Assembly (NCBI RefSeq): GCF_029873635.1
Contig: NC_080418.1
Location: 8,213,562 to 8,277,561, forward strand
Direction: 5' to 3'
Length of the DNA stretch: 64,000 nt
Source: Malania oleifera
Taxonomy: Eukaryota; Streptophyta; Magnoliopsida; Santalales; Ximeniaceae
In this document: positions 1 to 12,000 of the stretch, in pieces
Position numbering within the stretch: position 1 is the stretch's first letter
Layout: the number at the start of each line of letters is the position of its first letter
Program-made: the position numbers and the translations under genes
The notes under the pieces: generated by a model
The model's database searches: none
Seen by the model: only the letters and a program-made list of their open reading frames with translations
Told to the model about the DNA's origin: nothing

Positions 1-2380
1 TCAATTTTGATGAAACAGGTGAGTCCCACCTATTGCCCCAATGATATCAATAACAACATAATATTAGCATTTGGACTGCCGAGTAGGACTGTTAGTTTCC
101 TGTTCGATATTTTGAGTCATTCGTGGAAGAAAGAAGGGGAGAAGCCCCTCCATGTAACTTTATTTCCTGATGGACTGATCGGAAAATTGTTTCACAATGC
201 TGCAGCTGCTTCATAAACCAGATTTGAAAGAATGCCTATTCCATGATGATGAACATTTCCAATTGCAGAAGCAAATGCAGTGATGAATCCTTGGCATATT
301 TGGGTCGGAAATCCCCGCCATGCTGAGGTTTTACTCTTTATTTTTTTTCTTGGGACTGAAAAATGAGAATGTATTATTGTATAAATTGTAGTGGAGATGA
401 TTATTAAAATAAATAAAGTCATACTGGGGACGTCTCCACTTCTGGCTACTCGCAGAAGAAGAACAAAGTTAGTTTTGGGTGATTCAAGGGTTTGAAAATA
501 TCAGTTGGAAGTGGTGTTAACATCTTAGTTTCATCTGTGTATAAAGCAAAAAATACTATTTTCGCTGCTCATGTTGTGAGATGTAGGTCAAAACTAACCA
601 CTAAGAGTTCCCGTTTTCAGAAGCACTGTTTCTGTTGCAGTTTGTCAAAAGCAGCTTTTGCTTGTATGTAATTGGGCTAGCTATGGTCCTTGGGGAGGGC
701 TCGAGCCACACAGGCTATATTCATACATGGTCTGCATCCCGCAAGCACGAAGTATTATTATTCATGCATGCTTTCTACCATGTGAAACTAACAAAAACTG
801 TTAAATCATTCCCTTGGTTTGAAGAGAAGATTTGGTTTTAAGAATGAAATGAAATAAAACAAATATGTAAAAATTAATTTTTAAGTTTGGGTTGATTCTA
901 TTTGATTTCTTTGTTTTTTTTTTTTTTTTTTTTCTTTTTTGAAACGAACGTGTAGTTAATTTACTCTTGCAGTGCTTCTATTAGATTTTCTCAGAATACT
1001 TCTTTTCAAGAAAGTGGCAGGAAGAATTGCTTGCGAGAAATATTTACAAGTTTTTTTTTTTGTTTTTTTGAATTCTTGATATCTTTATTAAATGGAATTA
1101 ATCTTTTATCAGAGAGGGTTGTTCACACTCAATCCTTGGAACAATTGGGAGTGTATTCTTACAAGTCTTTTTTTTTTTTTTTTGAATTCTTGATGCTTTC
1201 TTCATTTCAATATTTCCTATAATATGGAAGGCCAAGGCTCCCTCAAAAATTAAGGCTCTCATTTGGTTGATTTTATTTAATAATTAAATACTAATAACTT
1301 GTTGCAAATCAAAGATATTTAAAGGTTCTTTTTTCTTAATATTCGTGTGCTCTCTTTCAAGGACTTCGAGACAGTATCGTCTCTATTGAGAATTCCACTT
1401 GTGAGTTAGTCTCACATTAAAAAATTAGAGTGCATGATAGGTGCTATATACATGGTTGAGCTTAAAATTCAATAGGCTTAACCTTTTGGGTCAAGTTGGT
1501 GTACACTTATGTGTATCAAGCCCATCCATGGACTCTTCCGGTCCTAACAATCTCTTTTTACATAACAACACTGCATGGAGGATTTAGGATAAATTGTTTA
1601 GTATTTTTGTGGGAAAGTTGGGTCAGCCCTGTATTAGTGGAGGATTCAGCATTTGATTCAAATGTTGTTTTTCTTTGTTAGTTCCAGTAGCCTTATTTAG
1701 TGGTGCGTGGAGAGCATAAACAAAAAGAAACAGTACTGAAGACGTGAATGATCATCCCTTTTCCTAAACTTTTTAGCATAGGTGCAGGAGTGAGACTTGT
1801 TGTATTTTATAGATATTTTATTCTTTATTACTCTCTGTTTTTTTCACGTGCATTCATGTATCGGTTGTCACTCTTCTTCTCCTCCTCCTCTTTCTTTTCT
1901 TTTTATTTAATAAGTTTGTTTACTTCTTAATGATACTCCTATAGGCTATAGTATTTGAGGATGGACTTAATTTGCATGTTAAAAGTTCTATACAAAAATT
2001 GCATAGTCAAGAAAAAATTATTTTGTTGCAAAAAAATAAAAATAAAAACAGACAAGCCCTGAACTTTTTTTAGATGGGTACAAAAAATTTGTAAATAATG
2101 TGAGGTTACATCATTGAACCTAAAAAAGAAATTTCATAATTATTTACATCATTTTAAAAAACAAATTTATCAATAGAATAGAAATTAATATACATATTTA
2201 AATGTTATCTTTGATTTTAAGTAATATTATACTATTATGATCTTCTTTACCGTAAATAGCTGAATTTTTTTAATTACAATCTTTAATATTATTTAATTTT
2301 AAGAAAATTCATTATTTTTATTTTATAAATAAAACAAAATAAAATAATTCACGGGACAGGCAAAACGCACCAAACTCACC
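1..2380. other. upstream non-coding DNA, perhaps tail of a neighbouring gene
   Basis: No recognisable protein is encoded here. A good splice donor (ACAG then GTGAGT) sits at 18/19 and acceptor-like TTTTCAG and TTGCAG sites at 620 and 640, so the left edge could cut the last intron of an upstream + strand gene. The short reading frame after 640 resembles nothing I know. The stretch 900-1200 has long T-runs, and 2000-2340 is very AT-rich. An LTR-like remnant is listed separately. Confidence 0.3.
1396..1549. mobile_element. LTR-like dispersed repeat remnant
   Basis: The block runs from a GTGAGTTAGTCTCACATT motif to a terminal GGTCCTAACA, which read in reverse gives the TGTTAGGACC start typical of some plant LTRs. 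Wording of this kind recurs as a dispersed LTR-like repeat in many eudicots; that is recalled, not searched. No partner LTR, coding part or target duplication was seen. It is a fossil fragment at most. Confidence 0.3.
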
Positions 2381-2396
2381 GTTTTGTCACGGGCAG

Positions 2397-2470
2397 CACG
2401 TGTTACCGTCTCGTGGGGGCGCTTTTTGATTAATGCACCCCACTCCCCCGCCTCACGCACGGAGCACGTG
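2397..2470 (+). promoter_or_regulatory. pair of G-boxes in the phosphorylase promoter
   Basis: Two perfect CACGTG hexamers lie at 2397-2402 and 2465-2470, 68 bp apart, in a GC-rich island between AT-rich upstream DNA and a CT-rich leader (2600-2660). They are 570-650 bp before the start codon. G-boxes are known binding sites for plant bZIP and bHLH factors. Placement and spacing suggest a proximal promoter for the phosphorylase gene. No clear TATA box was identified. Confidence 0.45.
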
Positions 2471-3041
2471 CCATGTCTCTCTTCCGCGCATCGCTCCATG
2501 CTCCCTCCACTCTGTAAAAATCTTCAAAAATCACAACTCCTCTTTCGTCTTCTTCTCCAGAATCTCCACATCTGCTGATATTTTTCCCTGTCTCCAGTCT
2601 CCATCGTCTTCACAACATAATCCAAACCTCTTTCTCTCTCTCTCTTGTTCGTTCGATTAGCATATTCCATGGCCGCCTGTCTCTTGCAATTCTAGTGTAG
2701 TGTAAATGTCCATCGCTACCTCTAGAAAGAGAAAAATCTTATTATATTCAGCCAAGCTCCAAATTTGGAATCTCATTTACACCTTTCTGCAACTGGTTCA
2801 TTGACACTGGTCGTTTTCTTTCTCTTTTCTCTCCCTGCACCTCTCTTCCCCCTCTCCTAGAAATTGGAGCGTCAAGGCGCCGGCTTTCAGATCTCGAGAT
2901 CTTCGCATCGGAAGCAGAACTGTTTTCTCTGGTAAAGAAGCTCTGCTTCGTTTGGATGTTTTCTATTTTCTCTATCTTCTTTGTTTTTTAATTGCAAATT
3001 TTCTGTTGCTTGAAGCGATTGGGAGTGGGAAGTGGTGAGCA

Positions 3042-6000
3042 ATGGAGGTTACTGCGAAAGCCAATGGCGCTTCTGAGAAAATTCCTGCTGCTGCGCACCC
3101 CGCGGCGGAAGAACCAGCAGAGATTGCCTCCAACATCAATTACCACGCGCGATACAGCCCTCATTTCTCGCCTTTCAAGTTCGAGCCTGAGCAAGCTTAC
3201 TATGCTACCGCTGAGAGCGTCCGGGATCACCTGATACAAGTAAGACTCTCTCTCTCTCTCTCTCTCTCCCGATGCTCTTACTCGGTTAAAGATCCTTAGC
3301 TGCTAAAATATCTTGAGGAAATATTGAACAATTCATGCGCAGATTGTTATACACTACATTTCTGTGGTGCTGCTAAGTTTGTTTTTGTTTTTAATTTTAG
3401 TAAACCAAAACATAACTAGCAAACTTGCAATTAGATCATTTCAATTTAGAATGTTATTGTGAAATATCAGTGTGGATATCGAAGATTAATTTATGTGTGT
3501 TTGGGAGAATTGATTTCAAGCTTTGGATTTGGAATTACAATGTGATACAAAATTTTATTGAGTTCTTTCACCAAATTTAGCACCACTCCAAATCTAAGGC
3601 TCATAATTCCTGCTTCCAAATGCTGGGTTTGAAAATTTGAGAATCTGATACATGTTCATTTGAATATAATTTTACTTGAAGACATTTTTTATGTGGGAAT
3701 ACCTCACATTGTTTGTAATTTATTACAATTGTTCAATAAAAAAAATAATAGAAAAGAAAGCTTGTATTTGGTTTTAAGACTTTCAAAGTATGATGTCGAA
3801 TCTCAGTCCTTAGAAGGGGAAGCTGGTGGAGGATCTATTAGTTAGAAAGGCACATCTGAACTAAAAGTGCCTCTATTGATTTTTTTATCACTCTTGCAGC
3901 AATGGAATGAAACTTATCAGCATTTTCACAATGTTAATCCGAAGCAAACGTATTACTTATCCATGGAGTATCTTCAAGGACGAGCTCTAACAAATGCTGT
4001 TGGAAATCTAAACATTCAAGATGCATATGCTGAGGCCCTAAGTAAGCTGGGACATGAACTTGAGGAAATTGTTGAGCAGGTAGAATCTCTCTCCACCTTC
4101 TGTTTCTGCATCGGAAAATTATTTATCCATGCCCTCACAATAAATCGCTATGTAATTCTTTGAGAATTCTGTTTGCCCTTAGCACAATCTCTTCGTTTGA
4201 TATTCGTGTCCATATAATTCTTTACAGACACCGTTTATCTCTGGCGTGGTCTCTCATTTTGATATTTGTGTCCATATCATGGTGCATGATTAAAACATGT
4301 TTCATTTATCGGGCAGTGATGGTTCCACAACCTCGTGGGCCTTTGCATCAGTCAATTGACATTGCCTCATTCCAATTGTATTGTGTTAGATTCCACCATA
4401 TGGTTCACTCACCTCAGACAAAACCTTAGTTTCGTTCTTGTACTGTGCAAGCAAACATGAATGTGTGCCAATTCTATTCCAATACATTGATGTTGATTTT
4501 TATTTTTCTTTCTTTTTCTTTCATATGTCAAATGCTGTATGTTGATGAGTATTGATAATGAATATCTGTAGGAGAAAGATGCTGCATTAGGAAATGGCGG
4601 TTTGGGAAGGCTTGCTTCATGCTTTTTAGACTCCATGGCAACATTAAATTTGCCTGCTTGGGGATATGGCCTGAGATACAGATATGGGCTGTTCAAGCAG
4701 CGAATCACCAAGGAGGGGCAAGAAGAAATCGCTGAAGATTGGCTTGAGGTCTGATATCACCTGAATGTTCTGGAAGATGCTGCTTATTTAATAAATCCTA
4801 CTAACACCCTTCTTGAGGAGAAATTATTGGATAGACCCAGTCTACCTCATCATCCATAGACTAATCCACTTAAATGGTGACAACTTCCAAGTAGACCACC
4901 TCAGCAAATACTAATCAATTATTTCTTCCAAAATAAGCTCTAATTTCCTTTCTTGATTAGGAAATAAATGCATTTTTTGCATTCTTTATTTATTTAAATT
5001 TATACATTTTTTTTAAAAGAAAATAACTCTAAAAAATGAAAAATAGAAACATTTGGATTTCAGAACATAACATGGTCTTATTTACTTGAAGAAAGGGGGA
5101 AAAATGAATCACATTACCTAGTAGAATATATCTAAAATTGCGAGTATATATAATTAATCGGAAAAAAAAAAAAGAAGAATATAAAGTTGGTGTAGGCCCT
5201 AGAAATATAAGTAGATTATAAAAGCTCATTTCTTTACTCTCTAGGATGTGCCATGTCACAATAATATTACAATATAAATAATAGTAAAATATATATATAT
5301 ATATATATTATGTATATATATTTTCCTAATGAGGAATTATTAGGAAAGGGATTTTAAAAATATATATTACATGTATCATTTTCTTTGCACAATAAGTAAT
5401 AAAAAATATATATTTATTATTATTATTTATATTTGTAATATTATTATGATGTGGCACATCATAAAGAGTTGAAAAGGAACTTTATAATCTACTTATATGC
5501 CAACTTTATATATATATATATATATATATATTTCCGTTTGAATATATAGTCTCAATTTTATATCTATTCTATTAGGTAACATAATTTCTTTTTTCCTTTA
5601 TTCAAGTAAATGAGATCTTGTTATGTCTTGAACTCAAAATGTTTTTTTTTTTTTCGAATTTCTAGTATTATTTTTCTTTTAAAAATGTATAAATTTAAAT
5701 TTGTAAAGAAAGGCAAAAGGATGCATTTATCTCCTAAACAAGTATGGAGACTTGGGCTCATTTTGCAAAGGAATAATAAGGCTCATTTTGGAAAGGATTT
5801 GCTGATGTAGTCTATTTGGGAGTTGTCACAGTTTAATTGGATTAGTTTATAGATGACGTGGTAGACCCATTCTACCTAATAATTTCTCCTTTGTGAGAGC
5901 TATGCAGAAGTTTAGTCCTTGGGAAGTTGTGAGACATGATGTTGTATTTCCTGTCTCATTCTTTGGTCATGTTGAGGTCAACCCAAATGGATCGTAAGTA

Positions 6001-9000
6001 TTCATTTTGTACTATAATTAGTGTTCGTTCTACAGCATATCTGTTGACTGGAGCATTTCTTAGATATCCTATTTAAAAAATCCCATGCTTGCATATTTTA
6101 TTTGGCTGTTAGTTTTCTTATCTATATCCTATTGTGCAAGCTGGTTCTATAAGCATCTATGAATTGTTTGTATGACAGTTGCACTTTAATTGTTTTACAG
6201 CCGAAAATGGGTTGGTGGAGAGGTGGTGCAAGCTGTGGCATATGATGTCCCAATTCCAGGATACAAAACCAAGAACACTATCAGTCTTCGTCTCTGGGAA
6301 GCTAAAGCCAGTGCGGAGGATTTCAACCTATTTCAATTTAATGACGGACAGTTTGAATCTGCTGCTCAACTTCATTCTAGAGCACAGCAGGTTGGCTATT
6401 CCTTACCTGGAGCAAAGGGAGCAGTCACATGCGTTTGCCTCCTAATATTAAAGATCATCTACAATACAGTTTTTGAATATTATTATCTATTATATGCCCT
6501 TTCTTCACCATTATTTCATATAAATCTTAGGTTTTCTGACTTAAGACTCTGGTTTTATTGTTCAACATTCTTGTTTGGTTTAATGTGTGAATCATATCCT
6601 TTTCCAATTGTGCACTTGCAGATTTGTGCTGTTCTATATCCTGGTGATGCTACAGAAAATGGAAAGCTTTTACGGCTGAAGCAACAATTTTTCCTGTGCA
6701 GTGCATCACTTCAGGTTGACTAAGTATTCTTTATTTTCATTATTTATTTCTTAAAGCTTGGCTTTTTTTTTTTTTTTTACACTTAGATTATCTGTAGTTT
6801 GCCACATTGTACTCAAACGTTTGTGCATCATGCTGATAATAGTAAGTATGCAGCCTGCATAAAACACATGAGGTGTCTTTTAGTCCTGGATAGAGGGCCT
6901 ACTGAAGGATTCACATTGTTATCATCAAATTTTTTAGGGATGTTATACGCTCATACTTATCTCTTACAATATTTCATGTCTTGCCAAACAACAAAATATT
7001 TTTAATATCTACTTGCAGATGTAAAAGTATGCATTTGGACTTCTTGTCAACAGACTGGGTGGCAATGACAAGCAGGCAAAATTAACATTTGATTTATATT
7101 CTCATATATTATCTCTGAAGTGCTTGAAGCATCCTTTAGGAGTTAATATTATTATTAAATGAACCTGAATGAGACGACAAAAAATGAAAAGAATATTCAA
7201 GCTGTCAAATAAATTTCATGTGGTTAAATGTTTCCAATGGCACATAAGGCACCCATGCATTCTTGCAGATTTAAACTAGATTCCTGCCTCAAAGGTAAGT
7301 GAGGATAGAATACTTATCCCAAAAAATTAAGTTTACTACATTGAAAATTCCATAGGTTGAACATTTCACTTCTTTGCTTTTGTCAAGGAGTCAATTTAGA
7401 TTTTGAAAGTTACTGGTACTTCATGTCGGCGTGCAAGTTCCACTTACTTAATCTTACAACTATTCAAAAGATCAGCATATAATGTTATAGTTGTCATTCA
7501 ATTCTAATTATATCAATCAGCTCTAACTTTGGAGCCCATTGCAGGACATCATTTTTAGATTTAAGGAGAGGAGAGATGGGAAGGAATCGTGGCCCTGGTC
7601 TGAATTCCCTAGCAAGGTTGCCATACAATTGAACGATACACATCCTACCCTTGCAATTCCAGAACTGATGAGGTTGCTAATGGATGATGAAGGGCTTGGA
7701 TGGGATGAAGCATGGGAAGTGACAACTAAGTGTGTACTGATTGCTGTTTTCTAAACACATTGGTTTTTTCAGCACGATCTTTATACTGTGTTCGTTGGGA
7801 ATGTTTGCATTTGTTCTTGTACTTGGTGAAATAACAAAAATAATTTATTGAACCAGGACAATTGCTTACACAAATCACACGGTCCTTCCTGAAGCGCTTG
7901 AGAAATGGTCGCAAGGTGTAATGTGGAAGCTTCTTCCTCGCCATATGGAAATCATAGAAGAAATCGACAAACGGGTATAAGTTCTATCATATGTATGCAT
8001 GTACACATATGCATGAACTACACCACCACCCTGAGCAAAGAATCATATATACTTTTTGCAGTTTATTGCAATGATACATTCTACGCAAACTGATCTTGAG
8101 AGTAAGCTTCCCAGCATGTGCATCCTGGATAACAATCCCCAGAAGCCAGTTGTACGAATGGCAAATTTATGCGTGGTATCTGCGCACACGGTAAGTGAAC
8201 TGTCATTATGAAATCTAGAAACAGATATTCTCATAAAATCAACCTGAGTTGTCCTAAACATTGTCCCGAATTACTTAGTGTCCTGGTGTGGTTTCGAGAT
8301 GCTGAATAGCTTTCAGATGAGCCAGATAGTTTACATAGATCATTATATTGATTTAAATACCTCACCTTGGTTTGCAGTCTTGAGTTTTCCTACCACAATG
8401 TGCAAATAATTATGCAATTGCTCTGATAAAATGTCAGGGCACATCTACTCAAAATATGGACTCATTATAGTTGTCAAAGCTTGATATAAATTGGCGGAAC
8501 ACAACCTAACAGCTTAAGCTTTTAGGTAAAGCTGTTGCTTGACATGGTATTAGAGCCATGGTTGCCAATAGGTCTTGGGTTCTAGTCTTGTTGCCCGCTT
8601 TTATGATGAGGTGTCTAAAAATTTTCTTATTCCTTGTAACATATGTTATTCATCATTTGTTTTATTCATCATTTGTTTTATCTCTCCACATGCAATTAAT
8701 CTGCACTTGTGGGGTCGTGTCAAAGCTAGATATACATTAGGTGTGTTTATTTTGGTGGCTTGGCTAGGCTAGGCTTGACTGAGGATCCTTAGCGCATGTT
8801 TGCTTCAGCTCACTAGCAGAATAGGACTGAACAGGAATGGAATGCTTAGCCTGCTTACGTGGGATAGAGCTGGCCAGTTTCTCCCCACCAGCCAGCTCCG
8901 ACTAAGCCACAATTTGTGCAAAATGGACATACTTACCCAATAATCCACGTGCCCCGCCCCCACGTGAAAAATACCAATGTTTTAAAAGGCTCAATCAAGG

Positions 9001-12000
9001 CTCGCCTCAAGGCAAGGCGGCCTAAAATGCCTTGAGGCTCAATCCAAAATGCCAAATCCCAAAAAGGCTAAAGCGTTACACACTAAGGCTTATGGATTAG
9101 TACAAAAGGCACGCCTTTTGCGCCTTTCTAGTTGAGGCTTACACATTTTGGGCATGTGAATCTCAAGTTAGATTTGGCTAGAAAATTTTAACTCCGTGTA
9201 TATATAAAAGGAATTTCATAACATGAATTGATTTCAAAAACTTTTGAACCTCAGCCTTTCCAAAATAACTCAGAGTTGCATCTTAGATCTTGAAAATAAT
9301 TTGAACATTGTAATCTTATAGCTATTTGTTGTCCTGATTTATGTAATGAATTAAAGTTAGCAATTTTTGAATGCCCAACAAGGAGTTTACAAATTATATT
9401 TGATTTTTCAAACATTTTATTTGTGATTTCATTAGTTTTTCTTTATTTGTAAAATATATGTAATTTAGTAACATATTTTTATCAAAAAAAAAAATTCTCA
9501 AAGGCTTACGCCTCGCCTCTTAAGGGTTAGAACGCCTTGCTTTATGCCTTCACCTTTTAAAACATTGAAAAATACAAAGCCAACAAATAGGGCATGGTAG
9601 CAGCACAACTCTGGCATAGGCTAGGCCGAAAACAAGAGGCAAATGGATTTTTCTCGGCTACTCAATCACCAGAATATGGAAGATACACAAAATTGCGTCA
9701 TTGCTCTCCATGTCTTGTTGATGATGCTTGCAGCATAAAGAATAGCAAAGTAAAAGCATTCTATGGCGTCTGACCTGTAACTGCCGAGGGTGGCCAATTG
9801 GATCTGGGCTTGGAGGCTGGCAGGCATCACAGGAAGCAGAATCGGTGAGGTCTGACCAGCTTGTGGGGTCGAGAATGGTGTAAGGGCTGAAAGTGTGGGT
9901 CCAGTCATAGGGCTGAATTTGGGTGCAGAGGTTGGGAGAAATGACAAGCTGAGAAGGGTGGAAGAAGACGGAGGGGGAATTGAGGATGATAAAATAATAA
10001 ATTAATACATATACATATTATATTAATTTATTGTGGGAAGAGAGCATGTTATGAAATATGAATTTTAGCATATATTAATTATTATATGTGTGTGTATGTA
10101 TATAATATTTAAAGAAATATGAAAATATTATATGTATTTTTGTTAAAGGGTATTTTTGGTATTGCAAATAACTATATATTTCATTAGTGTTAGACTTCAA
10201 ACATGGGACAGGATAATAATCATAGCCAGCCCAGTCTTGTTCTATTCAGTTCAATCCAGTCTTATAAACCTTAGCTACCAAACCAAACACATCCGGTTGA
10301 CTCACAACCTAGCAGCGTAAGGTTGTGAGTATCATAGTTTCTTAACAATAATGACGAAGAAAATAATTTTATTGTTGGTTTTATCCTAATATTTTGCCCA
10401 AGTTGCAACAGCCAATTGATTAGACAACCAACATTTGCAGTGCCTTGCTGAATGGGCTTCCCAAATTGAACTGCAAGTTATTATTTACTACATCTTGTGT
10501 GCATCATATATGTATTTTTTTTCCTGTTAATGTTCTTTGATAATTTATTGTGCTTTTTATCCTTCTCTAAATTTTATGTGCCTTGCGAGCAATTGATTGA
10601 TTTTGAGTGGAGGCTGGAATGTAATTCTTTATTGACCATTTCCTACAGGTAAATGGTGTTGCCCAATTACACAGTGACATTTTAAAGTCCGAGTTATTTG
10701 CAGACTACGTCACCATATGGCCAACAAAGTTTCAGAATAAAACCAATGGCATTACACCTCGCCGTTGGCTCCGGTTTTGCAATCCTGAGCTCAGCACCAT
10801 AATTACGAAATGGCTAAAAACTGATCAATGGATTTCCAACCTTGACTTACTGGCAGATCTTCAGAAGGTATGTTTCATAGATATGCTGCAAAGTGCATCT
10901 AGACATTTTGTTTAATGCAATTGCTGTAAATTACTGCTGACCTTTATCAACAGTTTGCTGACAATGCAGACCTCCATGCTGAATGGGCGTCTGCCAAGAT
11001 GGCTAGTAAGCAGCGTTTGGCACAGTACATTCTGCGAGTGACAGGTGTGAGCATTGACCCCAATAGCCTCTTTGACATACAAGTCAAGCGCATCCATGAG
11101 TATAAGAGACAGCTGCTCAATATTTTGGGTGTAATCTATAGGTACAAGAAATTAAAGGTATGAAATTCCCTTAACCGGACGAGGCAGTTTTATTTTATGA
11201 CCACGGAAACAACTACAGAATGTCACCTGAAACAAACCTTCCACTTAGACATCAAAATGGCTTTGTCAATGATCTACTCTAGTGATCTTTAAGTTTTATA
11301 GGATGGCTACAAGACTAGCTATGCTATGTGGATTAGAGACAACAATTCCAAAAAGTAAAAGTTGTTGAAATGGAAATGATAAGGTGGATGAATGGTATAA
11401 CAGTAAAAGATCAAGTGAGGAATAAACATATTTGCGGTAAGTTACGTATAGCATCTAAAAAAAAAAAGGGCAGCCCGGTGCACAAAGCTCCCGCGTATGC
11501 GGGGTCTGGGGAAGGGGCGGACCACAATGGGTCCTATAGAAGATAATATAGGGGAGGAGCACCAGTGAGGAGGAGTGAGCTAGGTACTGTTAATGGCAAT
11601 AGAAGGGGTAATGGTACATCTAGAATAACTTGGAATGAGATACTAGGACTTAATAGCCCTTAACTTGTCGGAGTAAATTACCCATGATCTGTAAATTGGC
11701 AGAAAAAGAAAATGCAATATTCCCCCGCATTTCCACCTAAATATGTTGAAATATTTAGGAAAATATATAAATAAATTTATTATAATTTTGTAACTTTACC
11801 TATTTGCAAGAAGTTAATTAGACAAGCACGGGCATTTGTTTATGGCATGGCTACTTAAATTTGAACCTATTTGATGATCACATGATAGCAACTAAACCCG
11901 TTGACCTTTTTTGCCACGCAAGAGTAATATTTTTAAGAAGAAAAAATCCCCTTGATGGAGAATTGTAAAATATAACATTAACAATTTAACACGTGGAAAA

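Noticed and set aside
7-216. Open frame of 69 codons at the left edge
   Set aside because: It crosses a strong splice-donor-like site, matches no family I know and has no supporting context.
9666-9947. Minus-strand open frame of 93 codons in phosphorylase intron 9
   Set aside because: GC-rich but unassignable, inside a probable transposon; not enough to call a gene, though it may be a captured fragment.
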